Shown: piece after piece, positions 20,264 through 29,954 of the stretch
How the letters are laid out: the number at the start of each line of letters is the position of its first letter
How positions within the stretch are numbered: the first letter of the stretch is position 1
Origin: Vibrio aquaticus
Lineage (GTDB): Bacteria > Pseudomonadota > Gammaproteobacteria > Enterobacterales > Vibrionaceae
Assembly (NCBI RefSeq): GCF_003970385.1
Contig: NZ_RXZH01000004.1
Location: 241,528-305,527, forward strand
Direction: 5' to 3'
Length of the DNA: 64,000 nucleotides
Made by a program: the position numbers and the translations under genes
Notes under the pieces: generated by a model
What the model was told of the DNA's origin: nothing
The model's database searches: none
Seen by the model: the letters and a program-made list of their open reading frames with translations, nothing else

Positions 20264-22156
20264 GTGAGAAACTCTTTTGCGCTTATTGATAAGCCAACCT
20301 TCTTTGGCGCCATCGCCCTTCTGTTGAGCATCATTTTTCCTCTAATTTTATTCCCTCAACAAGGTGCAGACTGGATTGCAGTCGCCAAAACATTCATGAC
20401 TGACAAGCTTGGTTTCCTTTACCTTGCTTTAGGCATCAGTGCCTTCTTCTTTATGATCTATGTTGTATTCAGCGACATGGGCCAAATCAAACTTGGTGAA
20501 CCTAACGAAAAGCCTGAGTTTGCCACTGCGTCCTGGGCAGCCATGCTATTTTGTGGCGGTATCGGCGCGAGTATCCTTTACTGGGGTTGTATTGAGTGGG
20601 CCTACTACTACCAATCACCTCCGTTTCAACTTGAGCCTGGCAGTGAAGAAGCTGTGCGTTGGGCTGCCACTTACGGTTTGTTTCACTGGGGACCTATCGC
20701 GTGGTCTATCTACCTAATCCCAGCGCTGCCAATCGCTTATTTCTTTTACGTGCGTAAACAGCCAGTGCTGAAAGTCTCTAGCGCGCTTATGCCTGTGATT
20801 GGTGAAGAGCGTACACGAGGCGCTGCAGGCAAAATCGTTGATATCTTATTTATCTTTGGCCTACTCGGTGGTGCCGCAACCACACTCGGTCTTGCTGCTC
20901 CACTTATTGGTGAAGGTCTTTACTTCCTATTTGGCATCGAACAAAGCACAATGAGCCAAATCGCCATCCTGCTGATCTGTACGGCGATTTTCGCTTACTC
21001 TTCTTATGCGGGTATGGAGAAAGGCATCAAGATCCTCAGTAACATCAATTTCTGGGGAGCGATGGGGCTTTTGGCCTTCGTCCTGGCAGTCGGTCCAACC
21101 ATCTTCATGCTAGAAACTGGACTAGATTCTATTGGTCGTATGCTGTCTAATTTCTTCGTCATGGCGACTTGGGCAGAACCTTTTGGTGGCTACGGCACAT
21201 TTGACGATACTCATTTCCCACAAGATTGGACGATTTTCTACTGGGCTTGGTGGTTAGTCTTTGCTCCTAGCATGGGTTTGTTCGTTGCACGTATTTCTCG
21301 TGGTCGCACGATTAAGCAAATGGTATCGGGCTCTATCTTCTTTGGCTCACTTGGCTGTTTCCTATTCTTCATGATTCTTGGTAACTACGGTCTTTCTCTA
21401 CAACTTTCAGGAGAGCTTGACGTCGTTGGCATTCTAAACACGGAAGGCGCAACAAAAGCGATTTTCTCTATGCTGAATGCCCTACCAATGAGCACACTGG
21501 TTATCGCTGTATTCACACTACTGTGTATCATCTTTACCGCGACGACGTTTGATTCAATCTCGTACATCTTAGCGTCTGTGGTACAGAACAACGTGACAGA
21601 AGAACCTATGCGCTGGAACCGTCTGTTCTGGGCATTTACCCTGTCATTCTTACCTACAGTACTGATGTTCTTGGGGGGATTGAGCACTCTGCAAACTGCA
21701 GCCATTGTCGGCGGTTTACCACTCTTAGGGATCTCAGTCATGCTGATGATTTCGGCGGTACGTGCGACGTCATTGGACTTGCGCCATCAAGAAGATTATG
21801 TCGAGCCGACGATCAATATTGAAGAGCTGCCAGATATGGACCCTTGGTCATCTGAGGGTATGGCACTGGCTCGCTTCGAACGCAGTAAAGATGCGGCGCA
21901 GGAAGCGGCTGAATTAGAACGAGCTGCCCTGGCTCATGTTCTTGCGGTGAAAAAGAAGATTCGTGCATTCGCTTTAGAACATTCTGGCGAAGAAGAGTTT
22001 ACAGATCACCATATCCCTGAAGAGCTAAGCAGTGAACTGCAAGTTGCACTAGGCGAAGTGGCTAAAGCTCAAGAACGTAAACTAGAAGCATCGGATCAAG
22101 CGCAGCTAGCACGTGGAGAGTTTAACCAAGCCGTCGTTAACGCAGCGGCAAGCTAA
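20264..22156 (+). CDS. BCCT family transporter
   Basis: Betaine/carnitine/choline-type secondary transporter of 630 aa with about 12 membrane segments (residues about 12-500) and a long, charged, Ala/Glu-rich cytoplasmic C-terminus. The family signature lies near residues 325-350 as WTIFYWAWWLVFAPSMGLF followed by ARISRGRT. The WAWWLV form with Ala-Pro-Ser resembles carnitine or uncharacterised members more than choline/betaine carriers, so the substrate is open. The start is a GTG with GGAAAG upstream. Compatible-solute uptake would fit a marine organism but is not shown by the sequence. Confidence 0.88.
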   Translation: MRNSFALIDKPTFFGAIALLLSIIFPLILFPQQGADWIAVAKTFMTDKLGFLYLALGISAFFFMIYVVFSDMGQIKLGEPNEKPEFATASWAAMLFCGGIGASILYWGCIEWAYYYQSPPFQLEPGSEEAVRWAATYGLFHWGPIAWSIYLIPALPIAYFFYVRKQPVLKVSSALMPVIGEERTRGAAGKIVDILFIFGLLGGAATTLGLAAPLIGEGLYFLFGIEQSTMSQIAILLICTAIFAYSSYAGMEKGIKILSNINFWGAMGLLAFVLAVGPTIFMLETGLDSIGRMLSNFFVMATWAEPFGGYGTFDDTHFPQDWTIFYWAWWLVFAPSMGLFVARISRGRTIKQMVSGSIFFGSLGCFLFFMILGNYGLSLQLSGELDVVGILNTEGATKAIFSMLNALPMSTLVIAVFTLLCIIFTATTFDSISYILASVVQNNVTEEPMRWNRLFWAFTLSFLPTVLMFLGGLSTLQTAAIVGGLPLLGISVMLMISAVRATSLDLRHQEDYVEPTINIEELPDMDPWSSEGMALARFERSKDAAQEAAELERAALAHVLAVKKKIRAFALEHSGEEEFTDHHIPEELSSELQVALGEVAKAQERKLEASDQAQLARGEFNQAVVNAAAS

Positions 22157-22196
22157 CGGTTTCATTTATCCCTCGTTTTCTGCTCCTTCCTAAGTC

Positions 22197-22226
22197 AAAG
22201 CTCACTCAGATTTCTGAGTGAGCTTT
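22197..22226. terminator. Bidirectional terminator BCCT / mscS
   Basis: A 13-bp perfect stem AAAGCTCACTCAG / CTGAGTGAGCTTT with an ATTT loop between convergent genes. Confidence 0.9.
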
Positions 22227-22230
22227 TTGT

Positions 22231-23895
22231 TTATTCGGACTCTTTTACCATGTGTAAGTGGACATCTTGCTGTGGGAAAGGAATCGAGATACCTTCACGA
22301 TCAAATCGGAGTTTCACTTCTTTCGTTACATCCCAATACACATCCCAGTAATCATCTGTTTTCACCCAAGGGCGTACAATGAAGTCAACTGATGAGGTGT
22401 TCAATGTGTGGACTTTGATGTTTGGCTCAGGCGAGCGTAAAACCGACGGGTGAGACATTACAATGTCCGTCAGTACTTGCTCTGCTTTTAGAAGATCATC
22501 CGTATAACCAATGCCAAATACCATGTCAACGCGGCGTACGCGTTCATGGGTAACGTTCTTAATCACATCTCCCCATATCTTGCCATTAGGAATAATGATG
22601 ATCTGGTTGTCGAACGTCTTAATTGTGGTGTTCACCAAGCTCATGTGGCTTACCTTTCCATCTACCCCACCGGCAAAGACAAAATCACCAACATCAAATG
22701 GACGATAGATCAGCAGCATCATCCCTGCCGCAAAGTTTGAGAGCGTGTCTTGCAACGCAAAACCAATAATCACACCGGCAATACCGAAACCGGTTAGAAC
22801 AGGAGCAAGATTAAGACCGAGCTGAGAGAGCGCCACCATAATACCGATTATCCAAACGATATTACCTGACATGCCAATGAAGAAATCTTGCATAAGCTGC
22901 GAGAGCTTAAGGTTCTTAGAGACGACGGTTTTACTGATCACTTTACGAGTGATCTTTGCCATCATACTGGTCGCCAGTAAGATTAAGGCAAACACGAATA
23001 GCTGGAACAAGTGCTGTGGGGCGTTATTCGCAATCCAATCCCAGAGACTCGTCGACCAATGAGTAACGATAGAAAGTAGGACTTTGCCGTCCAATAGGTC
23101 TTGAGTGATGCTGCCTGTGACCTCAAACAACAAACGCTTATACTCGGCGGTATCAATATCGAGCTGATCACCAATCGAGATCAACGACTTAAGGCTATCA
23201 ACTGCAATCTCTAAACGCTGTTTGATCACCAATTGGCTCAACTGCAGCGAAGATTTCTCCGATTCTGGGCTCGCAGAGAGCTGCTTACCAACCGCACTCA
23301 CTTGTTGAGTAAAATACTCGACCGATGCAGCCATCAACCTAAGACGCTTTCTTACCAAATCTGTAAACTGTGCTTCAGCTTGAGTCTCATCCACATCCAG
23401 CTGCTTTAGCCACTCGATGTTCTGCCAGTTAGCTTCGATGACGGTATCTAAATAATGCTGCAGTTCTTGATAGTCGTTAAGTAAAGTCAGTCGTTCGTCA
23501 TCTTTCGCTTTGTTGATTTGCTCATTGAGAACTTTGATTTTTTCTTCAAGGTAAGTCATCGCCCCGCGCGAATAGTTTTGCTGTAGGTCGACCTGAGCAA
23601 TCAGGGTCTCTCGAGGAATCGACTCTCTGTTGATCGCATTTGCTAGAGATGATCTCAACTCTTCATTTTTTTGAAATAACTTGAGTTGCAGTGCATCACG
23701 CTCTTCACCCGTTGTGCTGCTCAAGGTATCGGAGAGATCTTTTAGCTCTGCATTGATCGTATTGATCACTTGCTCTGAGCGAGAGACCGGAGTATCTATT
23801 ACTTGCTCAGCAAAAATAGAAGGGCTCAGTGACATCGCCAAGACGAAGAAAAAGCAAGATAACCACTGTTTAGGTTTTGGGTTCAAAGGTTCCAT
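22231..23895 (-). CDS. MscS family mechanosensitive channel
   Basis: A 554-aa inner-membrane channel that likely opens on hypo-osmotic shock. It has a signal peptide (ending IFA near residue 30), then about 230 residues of predicted coiled-coil periplasmic sensor, then membrane helices and the MscS core: GIAGVIIGFALQDTLSNFAAGMMLLIYRPFDVGD is the pore-lining TM3 and first beta segment, followed by the cytoplasmic vestibule. I use ATG 23895, which has AAGG at proper distance; a TTG five codons upstream is less likely. Paired beside a BCCT carrier, it may share an osmotic role, but the two converge and are separate units. Confidence 0.88.
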   Translation of the reverse strand: MEPLNPKPKQWLSCFFFVLAMSLSPSIFAEQVIDTPVSRSEQVINTINAELKDLSDTLSSTTGEERDALQLKLFQKNEELRSSLANAINRESIPRETLIAQVDLQQNYSRGAMTYLEEKIKVLNEQINKAKDDERLTLLNDYQELQHYLDTVIEANWQNIEWLKQLDVDETQAEAQFTDLVRKRLRLMAASVEYFTQQVSAVGKQLSASPESEKSSLQLSQLVIKQRLEIAVDSLKSLISIGDQLDIDTAEYKRLLFEVTGSITQDLLDGKVLLSIVTHWSTSLWDWIANNAPQHLFQLFVFALILLATSMMAKITRKVISKTVVSKNLKLSQLMQDFFIGMSGNIVWIIGIMVALSQLGLNLAPVLTGFGIAGVIIGFALQDTLSNFAAGMMLLIYRPFDVGDFVFAGGVDGKVSHMSLVNTTIKTFDNQIIIIPNGKIWGDVIKNVTHERVRRVDMVFGIGYTDDLLKAEQVLTDIVMSHPSVLRSPEPNIKVHTLNTSSVDFIVRPWVKTDDYWDVYWDVTKEVKLRFDREGISIPFPQQDVHLHMVKESE

Positions 23896-23993
23896 ATATA
23901 CCTTAAGCAAAGAGACAACTCTTTGTTTCTTATATTGTTGAACCTAAAGTGTACACCTTATTTACTGACGTTCTATAAAGTTTTGGCAAATAA

Positions 23994-24015
23994 AAAGCCA
24001 GCAATTGCTGGCTTT
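23994..24015 (-). terminator. Terminator of pyrF
   Basis: AAAGCCAGC / GCTGGCTTT stem with AATT loop, 22 nt beyond the pyrF stop, flanked by an A-run that reads as T on the minus strand. Confidence 0.82.
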
Positions 24016-24036
24016 AACAACTGAGATAAGAAATCT

Positions 24037-24732
24037 CTATTTTAGTGTCGCGTTAATTTCTGCAAGCACAGCGGCTGGATCAGCGGCCTGAGTAATTGGT
24101 CGGCCAATAACTAGGTAATCCGAGCCTGCTTGAATCGCATCAACTGGCGTCATGATACGTTTCTGGTCACCCACTGCTGCACCTGCAGGGCGGATTCCCG
24201 GAGTAACCAGTTTAAACTCTTGACCCAGCTCGCTCTTAAGCATGGATGCTTCTTGCGCAGAACAAACCACACCGTCAAGACCCGCATTTTTTGTCAGGTT
24301 AGCGAGACGAATTACCTGCTCTTGCGGAGCAACATTCAAACCAATACCGGCAAGGTCACTTTGTTCCATACTAGTTAATACCGTTACGCCGATGAGAAGC
24401 GGACGGTCTTTACCATAAGGCTCAAGGATTTCACGTGATGCAGTCATCATACGTTCACCACCACCTGCATGTACGTTGACCATCCAAACACCCATCTCTG
24501 CTGCAGCGCGAACCGCTTTAGAGCACGTGTTAGGAATGTCATGAAATTTAAGATCTAGGAATACTGAGAAGCCACGCTTATGCAACTCTTTAACGAAATC
24601 AGGACCAAATAGTGTAAACATCTCTTTGCCTACTTTTAGGCGGCAAGAGCTTGGGTCAATTCTATCAACAAAAGCGAGTGCGTCTGCTTGGTTATCATAG
24701 TCCAGTGCAACAATAACTTTTTGGTCGATCAT
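24037..24732 (-). CDS. pyrF: Orotidine 5'-phosphate decarboxylase
   Basis: Last step of UMP synthesis, decarboxylating OMP. The 231-aa product shows VIVALDYDN at the first strand, the catalytic [10 protein letters not shown] motif near residue 60, VNVHAGGG, and the phosphate-binding VTPGIRP and YLVIGRPIT segments. I start at ATG 24732, which has AGGAG five nt upstream; the frame open to 24795 has no such signal. It follows lapA-lapB on the same strand, as in E. coli (yciS-yciM-pyrF). Confidence 0.98.
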   Translation of the reverse strand: MIDQKVIVALDYDNQADALAFVDRIDPSSCRLKVGKEMFTLFGPDFVKELHKRGFSVFLDLKFHDIPNTCSKAVRAAAEMGVWMVNVHAGGGERMMTASREILEPYGKDRPLLIGVTVLTSMEQSDLAGIGLNVAPQEQVIRLANLTKNAGLDGVVCSAQEASMLKSELGQEFKLVTPGIRPAGAAVGDQKRIMTPVDAIQAGSDYLVIGRPITQAADPAAVLAEINATLK

Positions 24733-24822
24733 TTCATCTCCTAACTTACTATAAACAAATCGAAAAAAAGCAGCGGGATCACCGCTGCTCATCAATGATT
24801 GGAATACCCAATCGGGAATAAC

Positions 24823-25992
24823 TTACTCACCATCAAGCCCTCTAATAGGCTTGATCGTGCCCCACCCTTTACAAGAGGGGCAATGCCAATACATCGCATG
24901 GGTTGAGAAACCACACTTACGGCAACGATAATGCGGTTTTACTTTCAGCTGCTCACCTACCATTTTCTGTAAGGTGTCCAAGCTTGCTTTCGCTCGACCC
25001 TCTTCTGCTTCCGCCAAATGGTAGTCCATTAATCGATAGAAACCTTTCATGGTCGGGTTTTTAACAAGCTGACGAGTCAGTAACTCTTGAGCTGCTGCCA
25101 CACCATCATGTTTTGCCACCATCTGCGCTAACATCAATTCTGCCGATACTCCGGCCTTATTCACGATGCATTGACGTAAGAAGTTGAGTAGCTCATCTTC
25201 TTGGCCAAGGTGGTGGTAACATTCTGCGAGTGTCGGTAATACTTCACTGACAAAATCGCTGTCTTGCTCTAAAACTGCTTCTAAGTATTGAAGTGTGCGT
25301 TTGTAATCTTCTTCTTCGAGATAGATCTTACCAAGCGCGATGCTTGCACGAACACATTTAGGATCTTCCGTCAGCGCTCGCTTAAAATTCTGTTTCGCTT
25401 GAGAGTGGTTACCCTCCGCCTTTTCTAACATCGCAAGCTCACACCAAAAATGGCCAATGCTGGTGCGCATACGCTTACGACCCATTTTCACCAACAGTGC
25501 GGCATAGTGAATGGCTTTATTCCATTCGCGAGTTTGTTGGTAAATGGCAACAAGTTGCTGCAGTGCATTTTCTCGGTGATCGGGCTCATCAACCAGCTGT
25601 TCAAAGATTTTTTCCGCACGGTCTAAAAAGCCCGATGCCATGTAATCTTTAGCCAATTGCTGCAGAGCAATGTTCTTCTGATCGATTGTCAGACCAGAGC
25701 GAGAGATGAGATTCTGGTGGATGCGAATAGCACGATCAACTTCACCACGAGAACGGAAAAGATTCCCCAAAGCAAGGTGGGTATCTATGGTCTCGTTATC
25801 GACTTGAAGAAGTTCAATAAAGTGATCGACTGCCTTGTCAGACTGATCCGACAAAAGCAGGTTTAGACCCGTCACATATTGACGGGAAATTTGATTAGAT
25901 TGTTTCTGCTTATCTTGCTGAGCACTTCGATTACCCATATACCAGCCGTAAGCGGCGGCAATCGGTAGTAGCAAGAAGAGAATTTCTAACAT
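24823..25992 (-). CDS. lapB: Lipopolysaccharide assembly protein B
   Basis: Inner-membrane-anchored regulator that promotes FtsH-dependent turnover of LpxC and so limits lipid A synthesis. The 389-aa protein has an N-terminal anchor (LEILFLLLPIAAAYGWYMG), repeated TPR helices across residues about 35-340, and a C-terminal rubredoxin-like zinc ribbon formed by CRKCG and CPSCKGW. It is collinear with E. coli LapB (YciM). The start is ATG 25992. It lies directly after lapA and before pyrF in one likely transcription unit. Confidence 0.97.
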   Translation of the reverse strand: MLEILFLLLPIAAAYGWYMGNRSAQQDKQKQSNQISRQYVTGLNLLLSDQSDKAVDHFIELLQVDNETIDTHLALGNLFRSRGEVDRAIRIHQNLISRSGLTIDQKNIALQQLAKDYMASGFLDRAEKIFEQLVDEPDHRENALQQLVAIYQQTREWNKAIHYAALLVKMGRKRMRTSIGHFWCELAMLEKAEGNHSQAKQNFKRALTEDPKCVRASIALGKIYLEEEDYKRTLQYLEAVLEQDSDFVSEVLPTLAECYHHLGQEDELLNFLRQCIVNKAGVSAELMLAQMVAKHDGVAAAQELLTRQLVKNPTMKGFYRLMDYHLAEAEEGRAKASLDTLQKMVGEQLKVKPHYRCRKCGFSTHAMYWHCPSCKGWGTIKPIRGLDGE

Positions 25993-26020
25993 CAAGTAAC
26001 AGCCTACCTAGTAATTATTG

Positions 26021-26299
26021 TTAAGCTTTCTCTTGAGTCGGTTGCTCAGTGGAAGGAGAAAGCTTATTGAGTTTCTTCTTCAACTTACGAACCTGGAGCT
26101 GAGATTTTAAATGTAAGCTACCAAACACTAGCCACGCGAAGCCAAATCCAGTGACGAAAACCACACCTAGTAACGTTGACAGGTGGAAGTCACCTTGAGC
26201 AAGTAGGTAATTAAAAGTCACGATAGCTTGGTTCTGAGAGCCTAATGCCAGTGCAATTAAGAATAGGGCCAGTACAAGAACGATTTTTATAATTTTCAT
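26021..26299 (-). CDS. lapA: Lipopolysaccharide assembly protein A
   Basis: A 92-aa membrane protein (YciS) that works with LapB in LPS assembly. Two hydrophobic helices lie at about residues 3-22 and 41-62, followed by a basic coiled-coil tail (VRKLKKKLNKL). The SQNQAIVTFNYLLAQ segment between the helices is typical of DUF1049 proteins. It is 28 bp ahead of lapB. Confidence 0.94.
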   Translation of the reverse strand: MKIIKIVLVLALFLIALALGSQNQAIVTFNYLLAQGDFHLSTLLGVVFVTGFGFAWLVFGSLHLKSQLQVRKLKKKLNKLSPSTEQPTQEKA

Positions 26300-26385
26300 A
26301 GTCCATCACCTAAGATTAGTTCTGCCGTACGATTATGCAGTAAAAGCTCCAAACAAACCATGGTTATCTAAGCAATTCGAGCTAT

Positions 26386-26419
26386 AAAAAAGCGGCATAC
26401 TTATGTATGCCGCTTTTTT
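26386..26419 (-). terminator. Terminator of ihfB
   Basis: A 14-bp stem AAAAAAGCGGCATA / TATGCCGCTTTTTT with a CTTATG loop, just beyond the ihfB stop. It separates ihfB from lapA. Confidence 0.9.
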
Positions 26420-26437
26420 ATCAATGTAATACGAAGA

Positions 26438-26719
26438 TTACCCTAGATTTACGCGCTCACGTAACTCTTTACCTGGCTTAAAGTGAGGAACGTATTTACC
26501 TTCTAGCTCAACTTTATCACCCGTCTTAGGGTTGCGGCCTACTCGAGGCTCACGGAAGTGCAAAGAGAAGCTACCGAAACCACGAATCTCGATGCGGTCG
26601 CCACTTTCTAGCGTTCCCGCCATGTGCTCTAAGATATCTTTTACAGCATCTTCTATCTCTTTCGCTGAAAGGTGTGTTTGTTCTGCACACAATCTTTCAA
26701 TCAATTCAGACTTAGTCAT
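26438..26719 (-). CDS. ihfB: Integration host factor subunit beta
   Basis: DNA-bending protein that pairs with IHF-alpha, serving in recombination, replication and sigma-54 activation (relevant to the dct promoter in this window). The 93-aa product has [35 protein letters not shown] and [14 protein letters not shown] choose ATG 26719, preceded by GAGGG with 5-nt spacing; the longer frame is unlikely. It follows rpsA as in E. coli. Confidence 0.98.
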   Translation of the reverse strand: MTKSELIERLCAEQTHLSAKEIEDAVKDILEHMAGTLESGDRIEIRGFGSFSLHFREPRVGRNPKTGDKVELEGKYVPHFKPGKELRERVNLG

Positions 26720-26890
26720 AGTTGCCCTCATAGAGTAATTTATCACTTATTATAGTAAGTAATACCAGTTCCAACAAACACTTGCTTTCAATTTTAGTCA
26801 ATATTTGAGCAATGTGTACAATGAAAAAGTGCTTTTTTCAGAGTAGCTTGAAGAGATTGGTATTACCACTAGTTAAAACCCAAGCATAAA

Positions 26891-26914
26891 AAAGGAGCCT
26901 TTCGGCTCCTTTTT
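26891..26914 (-). terminator. Terminator of rpsA
   Basis: AAAGGAGCC / GGCTCCTTT stem with a 4-nt loop and flanking A-tract, 17 nt past the rpsA stop. Confidence 0.88.
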
Positions 26915-26930
26915 CTTAAAAGCGATTAAA

Positions 26931-28601
26931 TTATTCGCCTTTAGCTGCTTTGAAAGCGTCAGCCATAGCGTTACCGAATGAAGCATCGTCTGCTTTGTTC
27001 AGTGTAGCCATTGCTTCTTGCTCTTCAGCTTCATCTTTAGCTTTGATAGATAGGTTGATTACGCGGTTCTTACGGTCTACACCTGTGAACTTAGCTTCAA
27101 CACTGTCACCAGCGCTTAGGATTAGTGACGCATCTTCGATACGGTCGCGAGAAACTTCAGAAGCGCGGATGTAACCTTCTACGCCTTCTTCTAGCTCGAT
27201 AGTAGCGCCTTTAGCGTCAACAGCAACAACAGTACCGTTAACTAGAGTGCCTTTCTTCTTCTCAGAAACGTAAGCATTGAATGGGTCATTTTCCATTTGC
27301 TTAACGCCTAGAGAGATACGCTCACGCTCAGCGTCTACTGCTAGAACTACTGCAGAGATTTCGTCGCCTTTCTTGTACTCACGTACTGCGTCTTCACCAG
27401 CAACATTCCAAGAAATGTCAGATAGGTGAACTAGACCGTCGATGCCGCCTTCTAGACCGATGAAGATACCGAAGTCAGTGATAGACTTGATCTTACCAGT
27501 AACCTTGTCGCCTTTAGCTTGCGCTTCAGCGAAAGATTGCCATGGGTTAGCTTTACACTGTTTCAGACCTAGAGAGATACGACGACGTTCTTCGTCGATT
27601 TCAAGAACCATAACCTCAACTTCGTCGCCAACATTAACAACTTTAGATGGGTGGATGTTCTTGTTAGTCCAATCCATTTCAGAAACGTGTACTAGACCTT
27701 CAACGCCTTCTTCGATTTCAACGAAACAGCCGTAGTCAGTTAGGTTAGTAACGCGACCAGATAGTTTGTGACCTTCTGGGTAACGCTTAGCGATTGCTAC
27801 CCATGGATCTTCGCCTAGCTGCTTAAGACCTAGTGATACGCGAGTACGCTCACGGTCGAACTTAAGAACTTTAACTTGGATCTCGTCACCAACGTTAACG
27901 ATCTCAGAAGGGTGCTTAACGCGCTTCCAAGCCATGTCAGTGATGTGTAGTAGGCCGTCAACGCCGCCTAGGTCTACGAATGCACCGTAGTCAGTAAGGT
28001 TCTTAACGATACCTTTAACTTCTGCGCCTTCTTGTAGAGTTTCTAGAAGCTCATCACGCTCAACGCTGTTCTCAGATTCGATAACTGCACGGCGAGAAAC
28101 AACTACGTTGTTACGCTTCTGGTCAAGTTTGATAACTTTGAACTCTAGCTCTTTGTTTTCTAGGTGAGCAGTGTCGCGGATAGGACGCACGTCTACTAGT
28201 GAACCAGGAAGGAAAGCACGGATACCGTTTAGTTCAACAGTGAAACCGCCTTTAACTTTACCGTTGATGATACCAACAACAGTTTCAGCTTCTTCACAAG
28301 CTTTCTCAAGTACGATCCAAGCTTCGTGACGCTTCGCTTTCTCACGAGAAAGTTGAGTTTCACCGAAACCATCTTCAACAGCGTCTAGAGCTACGTCTAC
28401 TTCAGCGCCAACTTCAACTTCAAGTTCGCCAGCAGCGTTCTTGAACTGTTCAGCAGGGATAGCAGATTCAGACTTAAGACCAGCGTCAACAAGAACGAAA
28501 CCGTTCTCGATAGCTACTACAGTACCTTTAACGATGCTGCCTTGTTGGAATTCTGTTTCGTTTAGAAACTCTTCAAAGAGTTGAGCAAAAGATTCAGTCA
28601 T
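26931..28601 (-). CDS. rpsA: 30S ribosomal protein S1
   Basis: Largest ribosomal protein, which binds mRNA and aids initiation. The 556-aa product carries six S1 (OB-fold) repeats; repeats 3-6 are recognisable by the recurring pattern V-x-G-x-V-x(n)-DYGAFVDL / DYGCFVEI / DFGIFIGL with SLGLKQ ends. The N-terminus [15 protein letters not shown] is characteristic. Codon use is highly biased. It lies between cmk and ihfB as in E. coli. A 103-bp leader precedes the ATG and may hold the autoregulatory structure. Confidence 0.99.
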   Translation of the reverse strand: MTESFAQLFEEFLNETEFQQGSIVKGTVVAIENGFVLVDAGLKSESAIPAEQFKNAAGELEVEVGAEVDVALDAVEDGFGETQLSREKAKRHEAWIVLEKACEEAETVVGIINGKVKGGFTVELNGIRAFLPGSLVDVRPIRDTAHLENKELEFKVIKLDQKRNNVVVSRRAVIESENSVERDELLETLQEGAEVKGIVKNLTDYGAFVDLGGVDGLLHITDMAWKRVKHPSEIVNVGDEIQVKVLKFDRERTRVSLGLKQLGEDPWVAIAKRYPEGHKLSGRVTNLTDYGCFVEIEEGVEGLVHVSEMDWTNKNIHPSKVVNVGDEVEVMVLEIDEERRRISLGLKQCKANPWQSFAEAQAKGDKVTGKIKSITDFGIFIGLEGGIDGLVHLSDISWNVAGEDAVREYKKGDEISAVVLAVDAERERISLGVKQMENDPFNAYVSEKKKGTLVNGTVVAVDAKGATIELEEGVEGYIRASEVSRDRIEDASLILSAGDSVEAKFTGVDRKNRVINLSIKAKDEAEEQEAMATLNKADDASFGNAMADAFKAAKGE

Positions 28602-28704
28602 TTATTTAATCTTCAATAAATTAAACGTCCACGGGTATCCTACCGCATGGGGTTATTAAATTCGCCAGTCATCATCCTTGCGACCAACGCTCTGACCTAG
28701 CCGC

Positions 28705-29385
28705 CTAGGCGACTAGCTTAGATTTGATATATTGTAGTGCTTTTTCTACTACTTGGTCGATAGTCATCGACGTAGAATCTAGCAAAAGCGCATCCTCTGC
28801 AGGGCGTAATGGTGCCACTGGGCGGTTACGATCTCGATCGTCACGCTCTTGGATCTCGCTCAAAAGGTCGTCAAATTTAACATCTAAACCCTTGCCTTGC
28901 AACTGTTTAAGGCGGCGATTCGCACGCTCTTCTGCGCTGGCATCAAGGAAGATTTTTACTTCAGCTTGTGGAAAAACGACCGTACCCATGTCACGACCAT
29001 CGGCAACCAGCCCTTCACCATCAGCGAACGCACGTTGACGACGTAGCAATGCCTCACGAACTCGCGGTAGAGCCGCTACCTTTGATGCCGCCATTCCTGT
29101 CTCTTCTTTACGCAATTCACCAGAAACGTCTTCGCCTTCAAGAATGACTTTTACAAGGTCGCCTTCAGCGATGAACTGTACATCAAGGTGAGTAGCCAGC
29201 GGTACCAGCGCCTCTTCAGATTCAAGATCGACACCGTGGTGAATCGCTGCCAGTGCAAGAACGCGGTAAATAGCGCCCGAATCTAACAAATGAAAACCTA
29301 GCTGTTTCGCTAGTAGCATACAAAGCGTGCCTTTACCTGCACCACTTGGTCCATCAACGGTTACGACCGGTGTATGAGACGACAT
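28705..29385 (-). CDS. cmk: Cytidylate kinase
   Basis: Phosphorylates CMP and dCMP. The 226-aa product has the P-loop [19 protein letters not shown] near residues 13-31, [16 protein letters not shown], the [13 protein letters not shown] nucleotide-binding segment near 126-138, and the LID-type [13 protein letters not shown]. Length matches the family. It precedes rpsA with no visible terminator, so the two may be partly cotranscribed. Confidence 0.98.
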   Translation of the reverse strand: MSSHTPVVTVDGPSGAGKGTLCMLLAKQLGFHLLDSGAIYRVLALAAIHHGVDLESEEALVPLATHLDVQFIAEGDLVKVILEGEDVSGELRKEETGMAASKVAALPRVREALLRRQRAFADGEGLVADGRDMGTVVFPQAEVKIFLDASAEERANRRLKQLQGKGLDVKFDDLLSEIQERDDRDRNRPVAPLRPAEDALLLDSTSMTIDQVVEKALQYIKSKLVA

Positions 29386-29494
29386 CTTTTACTCCACGTT
29401 ATTTTCGGTGCATGACTCAATTCATGACCTTCGTTTGGCGTGAAATTATAGAGGGAAATAGAAGGAGGTTCTAGGTGGATAATAGGGAATTTCA

Positions 29495-29520
29495 AAAAAG
29501 AGCGTCTAGGCGCTCTTTTT
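29495..29520 (-). terminator. Terminator after the ComEA-like gene
   Basis: AAAAAGAGCG / CGCTCTTTTT stem, 5 nt past the stop codon. Confidence 0.85.
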
Positions 29521-29524
29521 ATGC

Positions 29525-29818
29525 TCAGAGTTTTATACGAGAAAGATTCTTTTCTACCGTAGCCTCACCAATGCCTTTGACTAGAGCCAAATCATTAGGC
29601 GAACCAAACGCACCATTTTGTTGTCGGTACGCCACAATGGCTTGCGCTTTCTTAAGCCCAACACCGCTGAGCAAAGCAGATAACTCTTCAGCACTCGCTT
29701 CATTAATGTTGACCGTGATTTCAATTCCTTCATATTTTGGGTTTACTTTGGCCGATTCAGCAAAGCTGATTGGAGAAGCAAACGTCAATAAGGTGAGTAA
29801 AATGATTCGTCCTAACAT
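29525..29818 (-). CDS. comEA: ComEA family helix-hairpin-helix protein
   Basis: A 97-aa exported protein: signal peptide (residues 1-20, ending SFA) and a C-terminal double helix-hairpin-helix module (VNINEASAEELSALLSGVG, then KAQAIVAYRQ and LALVKGIGEATVEKNLS). In Vibrio cholerae the periplasmic DNA-binding protein ComEA draws incoming DNA through the outer membrane during natural transformation. Size and layout fit that protein. Equivalent genes near ppiD exist in other gammaproteobacteria (YbaV), so a competence role is likely but not certain. It lies 136 bp from ppiD with an intervening terminator. Confidence 0.85.
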   Translation of the reverse strand: MLGRIILLTLLTFASPISFAESAKVNPKYEGIEITVNINEASAEELSALLSGVGLKKAQAIVAYRQQNGAFGSPNDLALVKGIGEATVEKNLSRIKL

Positions 29819-29897
29819 AGGTAACTCCTTTTGCGTTAAATAACATCGAATAGGTTACCCAACCTTCGGCCTTGAAAAAGTCAGCAGCCACAAAAAC

Positions 29898-29925
29898 AAA
29901 ACGAGCCGCAATCGCGGCCCGTTTT
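29898..29925 (-). terminator. Terminator of ppiD
   Basis: AAAACG-A-GCCGC / GCGGC-C-CGTTTT stem with a 4-nt loop, about 30 nt past the ppiD stop. Confidence 0.75.
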
Positions 29926-29954
29926 AAGTAATGTATCAATTACACAGATATCAA

